Source: an uncultured Rhodospirillaceae bacterium
GTDB taxonomy: Bacteria; Pseudomonadota; Alphaproteobacteria; CAAGCB01; CAG-977
Direction of reading: 5' to 3'
DNA length: 18,200 bases
Assembly (NCBI GenBank): GCA_900553035.1
Contig: USCC01000038.1
Coordinates: 1 to 18,200 of the forward strand
Part shown: piece by piece, positions 1-6,957 of the stretch
Numbering within the stretch: the first letter of the stretch is position 1
Layout: every line of letters starts with the position of its first letter
Notes under the pieces: model-generated
What the model was told of the DNA's origin: nothing
The model's database searches: none
The model's input: the letters and a program-made list of their open reading frames with translations, nothing else
Made by a program: the position numbers and the translations under genes

Positions 1-595
1 CCGGGTATACCCGCCCGCCAAGCGCCGCCTCAAGCCGCGCCTGTAACGAATCCCCGCCGTCTGCCGCGGCAACGCTCATGCCCGCGGCCTTGTTGCAGCA
101 GAGTATGTTTTCATCGGCATACACTATGCGCACGCCGCCGCAAAGCGCCTTCAGCTCCGTTTCAAACGGCTTCCATGCCGCCCCGTGCGGAGGAAGCGTG
201 AAGGTCATCTCCTGTTTTAGTGTTGGATGCTCAATGGTGAGCGAATATGCCCACAGGGCCACCTGCTGCCCCGCTTTTGCTGCGGGGTTATAGCGCTGAT
301 CGCCCCAAATTGGGCAGCCTGCGTTTGCAAGCTGCGCACGGATCTGATGGTGCCGCCCCGTGAAGAGGGACACGTCCAAAAGCGTAAGTCCGCCGCGCTC
401 CGTCAGTCTGTAATACTCAAGCGCGGCATTCTTTGCGCCCGGGGCCGAGGGCGGGCATATGACGGCGCTGAGCGTGGATTCATCCTTCCTTATATAATCC
501 TCCAGCTTTGCATATGCCTTGGGGCTGTCGGTTACTATTGCGGCGTAGCGCTTTTTTGCCCTATGGGAGGCAAACTGCGGCGCAAGGCGGCTTGC
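1..595 (-). CDS. RluA-family pseudouridine synthase, fragment with a second RluA-like N-terminus
   Basis: Read on the minus strand, codons run without a stop from about 595 to 2. The first part contains the RluA-family C-terminal signature FTGRHHQIRAQLA followed by GCPIWGDQRYN, which is the conserved RNA-binding and active-site-adjacent region of enzymes that convert uridine to pseudouridine in rRNA or tRNA. The catalytic HRLD segment would lie upstream and is missing, because the reading is cut at the junction near 590-604. After the end of this domain (about position 160) the same frame continues into IVYADENILCCNKAAGMSV, which resembles the start of another RluA/RluD catalytic domain, and it runs off the window edge. 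The style (KKRYAAIV, PGAKNAALEYY) and codons such as ATA and AGG look clostridial and unlike the rest of the window. Family assignment is firm; the fusion and the native context are uncertain. Confidence 0.75.
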
Positions 596-604
596 GCGCC
601 GCAG
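575..604. other. Probable chimeric junction at an inverted repeat
   Basis: The arms CTGCGGCGC (575-583) and GCGCCGCAG (596-604) are a perfect 9-bp inverted repeat, with AAG/CTT pairing inside. To the left is a minus-strand pseudouridine synthase cut before its catalytic motif. To the right is the middle of serA on the plus strand, cut just before the PQTNNM segment. Two unrelated genes, both truncated internally and both at the same point, are best explained by an assembly or amplification chimera. A real rearrangement cannot be excluded. Confidence 0.6.
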
Positions 605-1198
605 ACGAACAACATGTTTTCGGATGCCGAATTCGCGGCCATGAAGGAAGGCGCTTTCCTGATCAACGCGGCGCGGGGCAGTGTCGTTGATATTGAAGCG
701 CTTCGGCGTGCGCTTGACTCCGGCCGTGTCGCCGGAGCGGCTCTGGACGTTTTCCCCAGAGAGCCTGCAGACAAATCCGAAGAATTCGTTTCGCCGCTCC
801 GCGGTCTGGACAATGTCCTTATAACGCCGCATATCGGCGGTTCGACGCAGGAAGCGCAGGCGAATATCGGTCTGGAAGTCGCGGAGCGTCTTGTCAAATA
901 TTCGGACAACGGTTCGACGCTCGGGGCTGTGAACTGTGTTGAAGTTTCTCTGCCGGTGCAGGAAAGCGGGAAGGTGACGCGCTTCATGCATATCCATAAA
1001 AATGTTCCGGGTGTGCTGGCTTCGATCAACAAAGTGTTCTCGTCCCACGGGCTGAACGTCAGCGGGCAGTACCTGCGGACGGACGGCGAATACGGTTATG
1101 TGGTCGTTGATATTGACGGCCATGCTTCTGATGCCGCAGCGTTGCGCACCGAACTGGCGGCGATTGACGGGACTTTGAAAGTCCGCTATCTGCTGTAA
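599..1198 (+). CDS. serA: D-3-phosphoglycerate dehydrogenase, C-terminal fragment
   Basis: The 199 codons from 599 encode the second half of SerA, the NAD-dependent enzyme that oxidises 3-phosphoglycerate in the first step of serine synthesis. Visible parts are the end of the nucleotide-binding domain (PQTNNMFSDAEF, LINAARGSVVDIEAL, AGAALDVFPREPA), the catalytic-histidine region ITPHIGGSTQEAQANIG, and a C-terminal ACT domain (FMHIHKNVPGVLASINKVF to the end) that in E. coli SerA binds serine for feedback inhibition. The sequence is of the E. coli-like ~410-residue class, so about 210 residues are absent. The reading frame stays open upstream of 599 only by chance, because that stretch belongs to the other strand's gene. 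The stop is TAA at 1196-1198, followed by a hairpin. Confidence 0.93.
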   Translation, partial: PQTNNMFSDAEFAAMKEGAFLINAARGSVVDIEALRRALDSGRVAGAALDVFPREPADKSEEFVSPLRGLDNVLITPHIGGSTQEAQANIGLEVAERLVKYSDNGSTLGAVNCVEVSLPVQESGKVTRFMHIHKNVPGVLASINKVFSSHGLNVSGQYLRTDGEYGYVVVDIDGHASDAAALRTELAAIDGTLKVRYLL

Positions 1199-1209
1199 TT
1201 TTTATCTCT

Positions 1210-1272
1210 CCTTTCCGCTTTGCGCAAAATAACGCGAAAAGCGGAAAGGATTTATTGAGATTTTTCAATAAA
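1210..1272 (+). terminator. Hairpins after serA
   Basis: CCTTTCCGCTTT (1210-1221) pairs perfectly with AAAGCGGAAAGG (1238-1249). It is followed by a second short perfect hairpin, TTTATTGA (1251-1258) with TCAATAAA (1265-1272), whose loop is rich in T. The first hairpin lacks a long T tract directly after it, so termination of serA is likely but its strength is unclear. Confidence 0.55.
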
Positions 1273-1283
1273 ATATATAGTAT
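1255..1283 (+). promoter_or_regulatory. Candidate sigma-70 promoter for glgC
   Basis: TTGAGA (1255-1260) matches the -35 consensus at five of six positions and TAGTAT (1278-1283) matches the -10 at four of six, with a 17-base spacer. The predicted start would give a leader of about 70 bases before the glgC ATG. It overlaps the second hairpin after serA. Confidence 0.4.
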
Positions 1284-1357
1284 TGTATTTAACAGGCCGT
1301 TTCCGGCCCTGCCGGGATGCCCGAAAAACATTAATACCCGTTATTAAGGAGAGCGCT

Positions 1358-2632
1358 ATGGATGCCATTGACCTGAATGTAGCCCGAAAAGAAACGTTAG
1401 CTCTGGTTCTTGCCGGTGGAAAGGGGTCTCGACTGAAAAATCTGACGGGTATGCAGGCGAAGCCCGCCGTGCCGTTTGGCGGAAAATTCCGCATCATTGA
1501 CTTTCCTCTGTCCAACTGCATCAACTCGGGCATGCGCCGTATGTGCGTCCTGACGCAGTACAAGGCGCACAGCCTGATCAAACACATCCAGCAGGGATGG
1601 AGCTTCCTTCAGCCGGAACTGAACGAATTTGTTGAAATCTGGCCGGCGCAACAGCAGACATCCGAGGAAATCTGGTATCAGGGGACGGCCGACGCCGTTT
1701 ATCAGAACGTTGAAACCATCCGCCAGCATAACCCGCGCTATATTTTAATTCTGGCCGGCGATCATATTTACAAGCAGGATTATTCGAAGATGCTGGAACA
1801 GCATATTCATTCCGGAGCAAAAGCGACGGTTTCCTGTATTGAAGTGCCGATTGAAACGGCTCATTCCTTCGGCATTGTTGATACCGACGCCGAAGGCAAT
1901 ATTATCAAATTCGTTGAAAAGCCGAAAAATCCGCCGGCGATCCCGGGCAACCCCGACCGGTCGTTCGCCAGCATGGGCATTTATATTTTTGACGCGGACT
2001 TTTTGATTGATTTGCTGGAAAGAGACGCACAGGACAAAGAATCCTCGCACGATTTCGGAAAGGATCTTCTGCCGTCTCTGATCGGAAAGGTCAAAATCAT
2101 TGCTCACCGTTTCCAGGACAGCTGTGTTTTCAATAAAACGGACGAAGCTTACTGGCGCGACGTGGGAACGATTGACGCTTACTGGGAGGCGAACATTGAT
2201 CTGACGAACGTGGTGCCGGATCTGGATCTTTATGATTCCCGGTGGCCGATCTGGACGTTCCAGGAACAGCACCCGGCGGCAAAGTTCGTTTTTGAAAGCG
2301 AGCTGAGAACCGGGATGGCTGTCAAATCGCTGGTGTCGGCGGGATGCATCATTTCCGGATCGACTGTGCGCCGGTCGCTGTTGTTTTCGTCCGTGCGTGT
2401 TCATTCGTTCGCTCTGGTCGAGGATTCGGTCGTCCTGCCGAACTGTGTGATCAACCGCCATGCCCGTGTGCATAAGGCGGTTCTGTCCGAGAACTGCGTT
2501 GTGCCGCGCGGTCTGGTGATCGGCGAAAACCCGGAAGAGGACGCGAAAAATTTCTATGTTTCGGAGAAGGGTGTCGTTCTGGTGACGCCCGAGATGCTGG
2601 CTCGACTGCCGCCGGCGCCCGAGCTGTCGTAA
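1358..2632 (+). CDS. glgC: Glucose-1-phosphate adenylyltransferase (ADP-glucose pyrophosphorylase)
   Basis: GlgC makes ADP-glucose from glucose-1-phosphate and ATP, the committed step of bacterial glycogen synthesis, in the cytosol. The 424-residue protein has the usual family length. It shows the nucleotide-binding loop LVLAGGKGSRL (residues 16-26), the KPAVPFGGKFRIIDF segment typical of GlgC, WYQGTADAVYQN (106-117), AGDHIY (133-138), FVEKP, SMGIYIF, SHDFGKDLLP and YWRDVGTIDAYWEAN, then a C-terminal left-handed beta-helix region with SGSTVRRSLLFS-type hexad repeats. I chose the ATG at 1358 because AAGGAG (1346-1351) lies at good spacing before it and the protein then begins like E. coli GlgC. 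The frame is open from 1283, but that start would add 25 unsupported residues. No other glycogen gene is visible nearby, so glgA and glgB must lie elsewhere. Confidence 0.96.
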   Translation: MDAIDLNVARKETLALVLAGGKGSRLKNLTGMQAKPAVPFGGKFRIIDFPLSNCINSGMRRMCVLTQYKAHSLIKHIQQGWSFLQPELNEFVEIWPAQQQTSEEIWYQGTADAVYQNVETIRQHNPRYILILAGDHIYKQDYSKMLEQHIHSGAKATVSCIEVPIETAHSFGIVDTDAEGNIIKFVEKPKNPPAIPGNPDRSFASMGIYIFDADFLIDLLERDAQDKESSHDFGKDLLPSLIGKVKIIAHRFQDSCVFNKTDEAYWRDVGTIDAYWEANIDLTNVVPDLDLYDSRWPIWTFQEQHPAAKFVFESELRTGMAVKSLVSAGCIISGSTVRRSLLFSSVRVHSFALVEDSVVLPNCVINRHARVHKAVLSENCVVPRGLVIGENPEEDAKNFYVSEKGVVLVTPEMLARLPPAPELS

Positions 2633-2638
2633 GCGGGG

Positions 2639-2668
2639 AAGGCGGGGGCGATCCCCGCCTTTCGTTTT
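2639..2668 (+). terminator. Rho-independent terminator after glgC
   Basis: AAGGCGGGG (2639-2647) pairs perfectly with CCCCGCCTT (2653-2661) around a five-base loop and is followed by TCGTTTT. It begins six bases after the glgC stop. The ribosome binding site of the next gene (AGGAG, 2670-2674) comes immediately afterwards, so some read-through into that gene is possible. Confidence 0.8.
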
Positions 2669-2680
2669 CAGGAGTTCGGC

Positions 2681-3391
2681 ATGATTCGTCGGATGCGTCA
2701 GTACATCAATCTTACCCTCGCTTTTTTGAAATGGCCGAGCGCTGTTTTTATGGTTCTGTGCGTTCCGGCGGTGTGGCGGGCTTTTGAACGTTATTACGCC
2801 ATCCGGCATCAGCTTCACTGGCAGAATCTGGCTTATTTCGGAATCGGGATTGCGTTTTTTCTGTTTGCCCGGCTTGTTTTCATGGCGCGGCGCGGATGTG
2901 CGGAAACGATGGAACACGAAATGACGCACACGCTTTTTGCTCTGGCGACGCTTCATCCGGTGCACGGGATGACGGTGAACGACGGCGGCGGCGGTTCCAT
3001 GAGTTTTTCCGGCGGCGGCAACTGGCTGATTGCTCTGGCGCCGTATTTTTTTCCTCTGGCGGCGTTTGCGATGCTTGTGCTGTGCCTGTTCGCCCGGGCG
3101 GCGATGGGGTACATGCCGGAATGGACGTATATCGGGCTGGGGTGTGCGGTTGGGTACAACCTTCTTTCCCTTGTCCAGCAGGTTCATCCCGAGCAGACCG
3201 ATTTTAAAGTGGCGGGCTATCTGTTTACGATCTGTTTTCTGCCGGGAGCGAACATGCTGTCGTACGGCACGATTTTTTCTTTCGCGGAAAGAGGCGGCCG
3301 CGGCGTCCTTTTTTTCTACAGGCTGGTTTTTTATTATATGGAACATGACTTTCTCCGTATCTGGGCAAAAGCGGCCGCTCTGTTTTCGTAG
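2681..3391 (+). CDS. Membrane protein with HEMTH motif, putative M50-like metallopeptidase
   Basis: This 236-residue protein has several hydrophobic segments (about residues 20-35, 50-68, 115-138, 148-166 and 178-200). Just after the second lies HEMTH (79-83), an HExxH zinc-binding motif. It is followed by GMTVNDGGGGSMSFSGGG and then NWLIALAPYFFPL. A membrane-embedded HExxH, a glycine-rich strand and a proline-containing membrane segment are features of the site-2 protease-like M50 peptidases, where a distal aspartate is the third ligand; Asp174 in PEQTDF is a candidate here. AGGAG at 2670-2674 supports the ATG at 2681. There is no close match I recognise by name. It stands alone between the glgC terminator and the repeat array. 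Catalytic activity is inferred from the motif only; the substrate is unknown. Confidence 0.6.
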   Translation: MIRRMRQYINLTLAFLKWPSAVFMVLCVPAVWRAFERYYAIRHQLHWQNLAYFGIGIAFFLFARLVFMARRGCAETMEHEMTHTLFALATLHPVHGMTVNDGGGGSMSFSGGGNWLIALAPYFFPLAAFAMLVLCLFARAAMGYMPEWTYIGLGCAVGYNLLSLVQQVHPEQTDFKVAGYLFTICFLPGANMLSYGTIFSFAERGGRGVLFFYRLVFYYMEHDFLRIWAKAAALFS

Positions 3392-3470
3392 CGCCGCGGC
3401 TTTATGCCGTTCCGGGAACAAGAGGCTTTGCAGAAAACCGTGTTCGCACAGAGAGGCTGAAGGAGGAAGC

Positions 3471-3518
3471 ATGCCATTTCCGGGAGGAAAAACGAAAAGA
3501 CGCCTTTGTAAAGCCTGA
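3471..3518 (+). CDS. Possible 15-residue peptide leading into the repeat array
   Basis: A perfect AGGAGG (3461-3466) lies four bases before ATG at 3471, which opens the frame MPFPGGKTKRRLCKA and stops at TGA 3516-3518. The peptide is basic. Its last codons already overlap the first array unit (TAAAGCC.GAAAACCGA). It may be a real small ORF, or the start of a former gene whose remainder was replaced by repeats. Support is the ribosome binding site alone. Confidence 0.3.
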   Translation: MPFPGGKTKRRLCKA

Positions 3519-4255
3519 AAACCGAGGCCTACTTTCAGTGCCCGATAACGTCAGAGTTTGAAAGACTGCTTTTGAAAGAAGTGCTTTCTTTGCATAGCCG
3601 CGTCAATGTTTCCGCGTCCGAAGCCGGAGGTGCGAGTGAAAGCAGAAAACCGATGCATGTTTCCAGTGTCCGATAACGTCAGAGTTTGAAATATTGCTTT
3701 TGAAAGAAAAATCCTTTTCTTTGCATAGCCCCTGCCGGTGTTTCCGCGTCCGAGGTCGGGGGTGCGGGTAAAGACAGAAAACCGATGCATGTTTCCAATG
3801 CCCGACAGTGTCAGAGCTTGAAAGACTGCTTTTGAAAGAAGCCCCTTTTTTTGCGTAGCTCCTGCCGGCGTTTCCGCGTCCGAAGCCGGAGGTGCGAGTG
3901 AAAGCAGAAAACCGATGCATGTTTCCAGTGTCCGATAACGTCAGAGTTTGAAATATTGCTTTTGAAAGAAAAATCCTTTTCTTTGCATAGCTCCTGCCTG
4001 TGTTTCCGCGTCCGAGGTCGGGGGTGCGAGTAAAGACAGAAGACCGAGGCCTACTTTCAGTGCCCGATAACGTCAGAGCTTGAAAGACTGCTTTTGAAAG
4101 AAGCCCCTTTTTTTGCATAGCTCCTGCCGGCGTTTCCGTGTCCGAAGCCGGAGGTGGGGGTAAAGGCCGAAAACCGAGGTATACTTTCAGTGTCCGACAG
4201 TGTCAGTGCTTGAAATATTGTTTTTGAAAGAAAAATCCTTTTCTTTGCATAGCCC
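3508..4255. repeat. Tandem array of six ~130-bp units in A-B dimers
   Basis: Unit starts, taken at the common GAAAACCGA-type motif (GAAGACCGA in unit 5), are 3517, 3645, 3777, 3907, 4039 and 4169; periods are 128, 132, 130, 132 and 130. The last copy ends near 4255 after GCATAGCCC. Odd units carry GAAAGACTGC, then GAAGNNCTTT, and end CCGAAGCCGGAGGTG. Even units carry GAAATATTGC (GAAATATTGT in unit 6), then GAAAAATCCTTTTC, and units 2 and 4 end CCGAGGTCGGGGGTG. The array is therefore built from ~261-bp dimers. Every complete unit contains TTTCCG(C/T)GTCCGA. Minus-strand frames stay open over several units, but period lengths of 128 and 130 shift the frame from unit to unit, so I do not call a protein here. 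Function is not known; a structured RNA array or expanded noncoding repeat is possible. Confidence 0.9.
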
Positions 4256-4294
4256 AGCTTGACGGTTCCGAGCCTGAGAGCTGTCGGCGTTTTT

Positions 4295-5122
4295 TTACTC
4301 TATGGTAAAACGCATTTTTTCCTTCGCCACAAAGTAATTCGGACTGATGCCACGGATATGCTCTTCAATACGCGCCATTTCATCGTCCTTATGTTCGGGA
4401 GAATGATGAAACAACGCCAGATGCTTTATCTTTTCCTTCCGAGCCAGACGAGCCGCTTCTTCCCAGGTCGAATGACCCCATCCGATGTGGCCGGTGAATT
4501 CATCTTCGGTAAACAGAGCGTCGTAAATGACAAAATCACAGCCTCGGATAAGACGCAGGACGTTCTCGTCCTCCTGTCCGGGCACATGTTCAGTATCGGA
4601 AATATATGCAACGGATTTGTCCTTATACGTAATGCGGTACCCGGTCGCTCCGTTCGGATGGTTCAAAGGCGCCGTTTCCACCTTGACCTCTCCCCCGTAC
4701 AGTTCAAAAGACGCTCCGCTGGTGAAGTTGTGGAAATTCAGCGTTGACTGAAGCGTATGCATCGGCATCGGAAAGAACGGATCGGACATCTGAAGCTCGA
4801 AAACGCCTTTCGCACTGCTGCCGTCGCCCAGAAAAGCCGCATACATATCAAGGACAGCGTCCGCCTGATACGCAAACATAAAAAAGGGGAAACCGTTGAT
4901 GTGATCCCAGTGTGTATGCGAGATAAGCATGACCGCTTCCCTGACACCGCGGCGCGACAGGTCTTTTCCCAAATCACGGATGCCTGATCCGGCGTCAATG
5001 ATAATGACTTTGCCGTCCAGACAAAGCTCTACACACGCCGTATTGCCGCCGTATATCATGTATTCCGGCGCCGGGCACGGTATGCTTCCCCGCACCCCCC
5101 AGAATGTAATGTCCACGCCCAT
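4295..5122 (-). CDS. MBL-fold metallohydrolase, PhnP/cyclic phosphodiesterase-like
   Basis: The 275-residue protein is a metallo-beta-lactamase-fold hydrolase. The opening FWGVRGSIPCPAPEYMIYGGNTACVE is typical of the branch that includes phosphoribosyl cyclic phosphodiesterases and related phosphodiesterases (COG1235). The metal-binding motif HTHWDH spans residues 69-74; further candidate ligands are His155 (LNHPNG), Asp176 (YISDTEH), His217 (GWGHSTW) and His239/240 (FHHSPEH). It should be a cytosolic two-metal phosphodiesterase; the substrate is not predictable from the sequence. An AAAGG about six bases upstream supports the ATG at 5122. The HAD-family gene starting at 6205 ends 57 bases before it on the same strand, so the two are likely co-transcribed. 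No clear terminator follows on this strand before the repeat array. Confidence 0.88.
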   Translation of the reverse strand: MGVDITFWGVRGSIPCPAPEYMIYGGNTACVELCLDGKVIIIDAGSGIRDLGKDLSRRGVREAVMLISHTHWDHINGFPFFMFAYQADAVLDMYAAFLGDGSSAKGVFELQMSDPFFPMPMHTLQSTLNFHNFTSGASFELYGGEVKVETAPLNHPNGATGYRITYKDKSVAYISDTEHVPGQEDENVLRLIRGCDFVIYDALFTEDEFTGHIGWGHSTWEEAARLARKEKIKHLALFHHSPEHKDDEMARIEEHIRGISPNYFVAKEKMRFTIE

Positions 5123-5179
5123 CTGAGCCTTTCTTTATAATCGATCCGAAGCTATAATTGTTAGCACATTTTAATGCTT

Positions 5180-6205
5180 TTAAACTGTGATGAAAAGCAT
5201 AAGTTTTCCTAATTCTTCGGGTGAAGGAACAACAATGTCGGGAAAACACGGGTCTGATTTGTCCATAATGCGGTGTTCTTCGCGGTTTAAAACGTGAAGA
5301 AAGAAAATCCGCCCCAGCGCTCCACGTTTGGCAAAAAATTCCTTCAGACACAAAAACATGTCCCGATCCGTTCCGTGCGGCCCAAGGCTGTCACCCATGA
5401 CAAGCACGGGAAATCCGGTATCAAAAGCCTGTTCCATAAAACCCGAACGGATGAGGGCGCGTCCCTTGTTCTGAGACAGGGAGCGGATATCCACAGATCC
5501 CCGCGGATCCAGCGATGAGACAAATGTGCCGTTTATATTTTCCGGAACGTTCTTCGCCGGAGCACCGTTTTCATCTTTGCCCGTCAGAATGTGGTTGACC
5601 TGCTTTTTCATGAAATCGAAAATCATGTCGAAACGGCGTTTGTCCCGCACCGGATAATCAATGATGTTGACATAGCTGATATGCTTTTTGTATTCGGCAT
5701 GAACATAGGGCGCCGCATCCGGAAAAAGCGACATGACCATCCGTTTGATGTTCAGCATGCGTTCCCCCGCGTAACGTTCAAAAAGCTGTTCGGATTTGCG
5801 GCGCGCGGGATCGTCCGAACGCTTCAGAATACTGACCTTCCGGTTGCGGATAATCTGGCGTCCGTGTCCGGCAATGGCGTCAAACATGGCAAAAGGAGAA
5901 TCCGGGCCGCCCAAAAGGTCATTCAGGGCGCCGTCGGGCACATATTCCTTTGTCCGGTCGTCCAGACGGCGATCGCTCCAATGCCTTCCGGTAATGAAAA
6001 AAACGGGACAGTCCCTGCGACGCAGTTCCAGAAACACCTGCCGGACGGACGGAACCATGAAACAGCGCCGCACGCCCAGAGCTTCATAATTCCGGGTTTC
6101 ATAATTCGCATCATCGGCCACACAGCAGGTGTAGTCCAAATCCGTGAAAACACAGAAAGGCTTTTTCTGACACAGTTCGGTTAATCGGGCGATGTCCTGT
6201 ACCAT
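5180..6205 (-). CDS. HAD-superfamily phosphatase
   Basis: All four HAD motifs are visible in this 341-residue protein: DLD at residues 22-24 (FTDLDYT) with the nucleophile Asp22, Thr72 in FFITGR, Lys247 in SQNKGRALI, and VMGDSLGPHGTD with Asp272 and Asp280. Such enzymes use the first aspartate to remove phosphate from small molecules with magnesium. The insert between motifs II and III is long (about residues 75-245), which suggests a large C2-type cap like that of sugar phosphatases; trehalose-phosphatase-like or Cof-like enzymes are possible relatives, but I cannot name the substrate. The start at 6205 has only a weak purine stretch (GGACGGAC) before it. It leads the probable two-gene unit with the MBL hydrolase and is divergent from the exported protein gene at 6311. 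Confidence 0.8.
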   Translation of the reverse strand: MVQDIARLTELCQKKPFCVFTDLDYTCCVADDANYETRNYEALGVRRCFMVPSVRQVFLELRRRDCPVFFITGRHWSDRRLDDRTKEYVPDGALNDLLGGPDSPFAMFDAIAGHGRQIIRNRKVSILKRSDDPARRKSEQLFERYAGERMLNIKRMVMSLFPDAAPYVHAEYKKHISYVNIIDYPVRDKRRFDMIFDFMKKQVNHILTGKDENGAPAKNVPENINGTFVSSLDPRGSVDIRSLSQNKGRALIRSGFMEQAFDTGFPVLVMGDSLGPHGTDRDMFLCLKEFFAKRGALGRIFFLHVLNREEHRIMDKSDPCFPDIVVPSPEELGKLMLFITV

Positions 6206-6310
6206 TTGTCCGTCCGGGATGATTAAAAAGCTGTTTATTCCGACCTGTCAAATAGAGTAACATTTTAAGCGCCGCAAAGCGAGTCTTGTCAGCTTGTCAG
6301 AAAGGATAAA

Positions 6311-6841
6311 ATGAAAATGAAAAAAGGCGTTCTGATTCTGGGTCTGTTCACCCTGTTTCTTTCCGGAACGGCTGCCGCACAGACGGCTCCGACCCCCGAG
6401 GTTGCTCCGGTTCAGGAAGCCGCCGCGTCCGCCGAAACAAAACCCGTACGCAAGGTGAAGCCTCTGCCGACGTGCATTGATTTTACGGACGTTTATTCGC
6501 GCGTCGTCCTGGGAATCGCGGAACCAACCGACGCTGACAAGGAAGAGATGGTATCTCTGGCCGCCATCATGATGGGGTATGTTTCTGCCATGCAGGACAT
6601 TTTCGGCGGCTATCTGGTCGGGATGAGCTCGAAGGATACGGAATGGACGCTTCTGGAAAGCGTCAATAAATTCTGTCTGGAATATCCGCAGTTGACGTTC
6701 CAGAGGGCGGTGCGCTCCATCCCCGCGATTACTCAGACGATGCAGGCGTTGCAGGATCAGGAGTTTGCCCGGTGCCGGAATTTCATCGAGCAGACGAAAA
6801 TGTCAATCTGCATGCCGGTTTGCAACGAACAGAAAAAGTAA
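6311..6841 (+). CDS. Small exported cysteine-containing protein, Rap1a/HdeA-like in appearance
   Basis: The 176-residue product begins with a clear signal peptide (MKMKKGVLILGLFTLFLSGTAAA, likely cut near residue 23). An Ala/Pro-rich stretch follows to about residue 50, then a helical domain with cysteines at 55, 122, 155, 167 and 171. The segment MMGYVSAMQDIFGGYLVG followed by KFCLEYPQLTFQRAVRSI recalls the Rap1a/HdeA-type periplasmic fold (a GYV helix, then Cys before a P-containing helix), but I am not certain of the family. AGAAAGGAT just before the ATG at 6311 is a good ribosome binding site; ATG at 6317 is an alternative. It is monocistronic as far as can be seen, since uvrA has its own promoter. 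Role unknown; periplasmic location is a firm inference. Confidence 0.75.
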   Translation: MKMKKGVLILGLFTLFLSGTAAAQTAPTPEVAPVQEAAASAETKPVRKVKPLPTCIDFTDVYSRVVLGIAEPTDADKEEMVSLAAIMMGYVSAMQDIFGGYLVGMSSKDTEWTLLESVNKFCLEYPQLTFQRAVRSIPAITQTMQALQDQEFARCRNFIEQTKMSICMPVCNEQKK

Positions 6842-6899
6842 TTTAAAATACTTCTAAACACCCCTTTAAAATCGGGAAACAAAAAACTAAATTTAAGAG

Positions 6900-6928
6900 T
6901 TGATAATTTTTTGTTCTTGTTTTATTCT
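6900..6928 (+). promoter_or_regulatory. uvrA promoter
   Basis: TTGATA (6900-6905) matches the -35 at five of six positions and TATTCT (6923-6928) the -10 at four of six, with a 17-base spacer. Transcription would start about 20 bases before the uvrA ATG and ahead of its strong ribosome binding site AGGAGG (6943-6948). Confidence 0.5.
6913..6927 (+). promoter_or_regulatory. Candidate LexA (SOS) operator overlapping the uvrA -10
   Basis: GTTC (6913-6916), seven bases, then ATTC (6924-6927) differs at one base from the alphaproteobacterial LexA site GTTC-N7-GTTC. It overlaps the predicted -10 of uvrA, a gene that LexA controls in many bacteria. A LexA protein bound here would block polymerase. 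The match of position, spacing and gene is what supports the call; no lexA gene is in the window. Confidence 0.5.
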
Positions 6929-6957
6929 CGCTGTCCGAAAGCAGGAGGGGAGTTTCT

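Noticed and set aside
227..598. Plus-strand frame running in from 227 upstream of the serA fragment
   Set aside because: This stretch is coding on the minus strand for the pseudouridine synthase. The translated residues before 599 do not resemble the N-terminal half of SerA.
1745..3472. Minus-strand frame of 575 codons opposite glgC and the HEMTH gene
   Set aside because: It crosses glgC, its terminator and the next gene, has very basic low-quality composition and shows no motif.
3603..4118. Minus-strand frame of 171 codons across the repeat array, with repeated MHRFSAFTRT-type segments
   Set aside because: The unit lengths are not all multiples of three, so the same DNA is read in different frames in successive units. 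The open frame reflects few stop codons in the unit, and no ribosome binding site or consistent protein repeat is seen.
3508..4255. CRISPR array
   Set aside because: The units are ~130 bp, are similar over their whole length and have no unique spacers. No cas genes are present.
4266..4296. Possible plus-strand terminator (CCGA/TCGG followed by seven T's)
   Set aside because: The stem is only four base pairs with a long loop. The T run alone is not enough, although it would lie after the repeat array.
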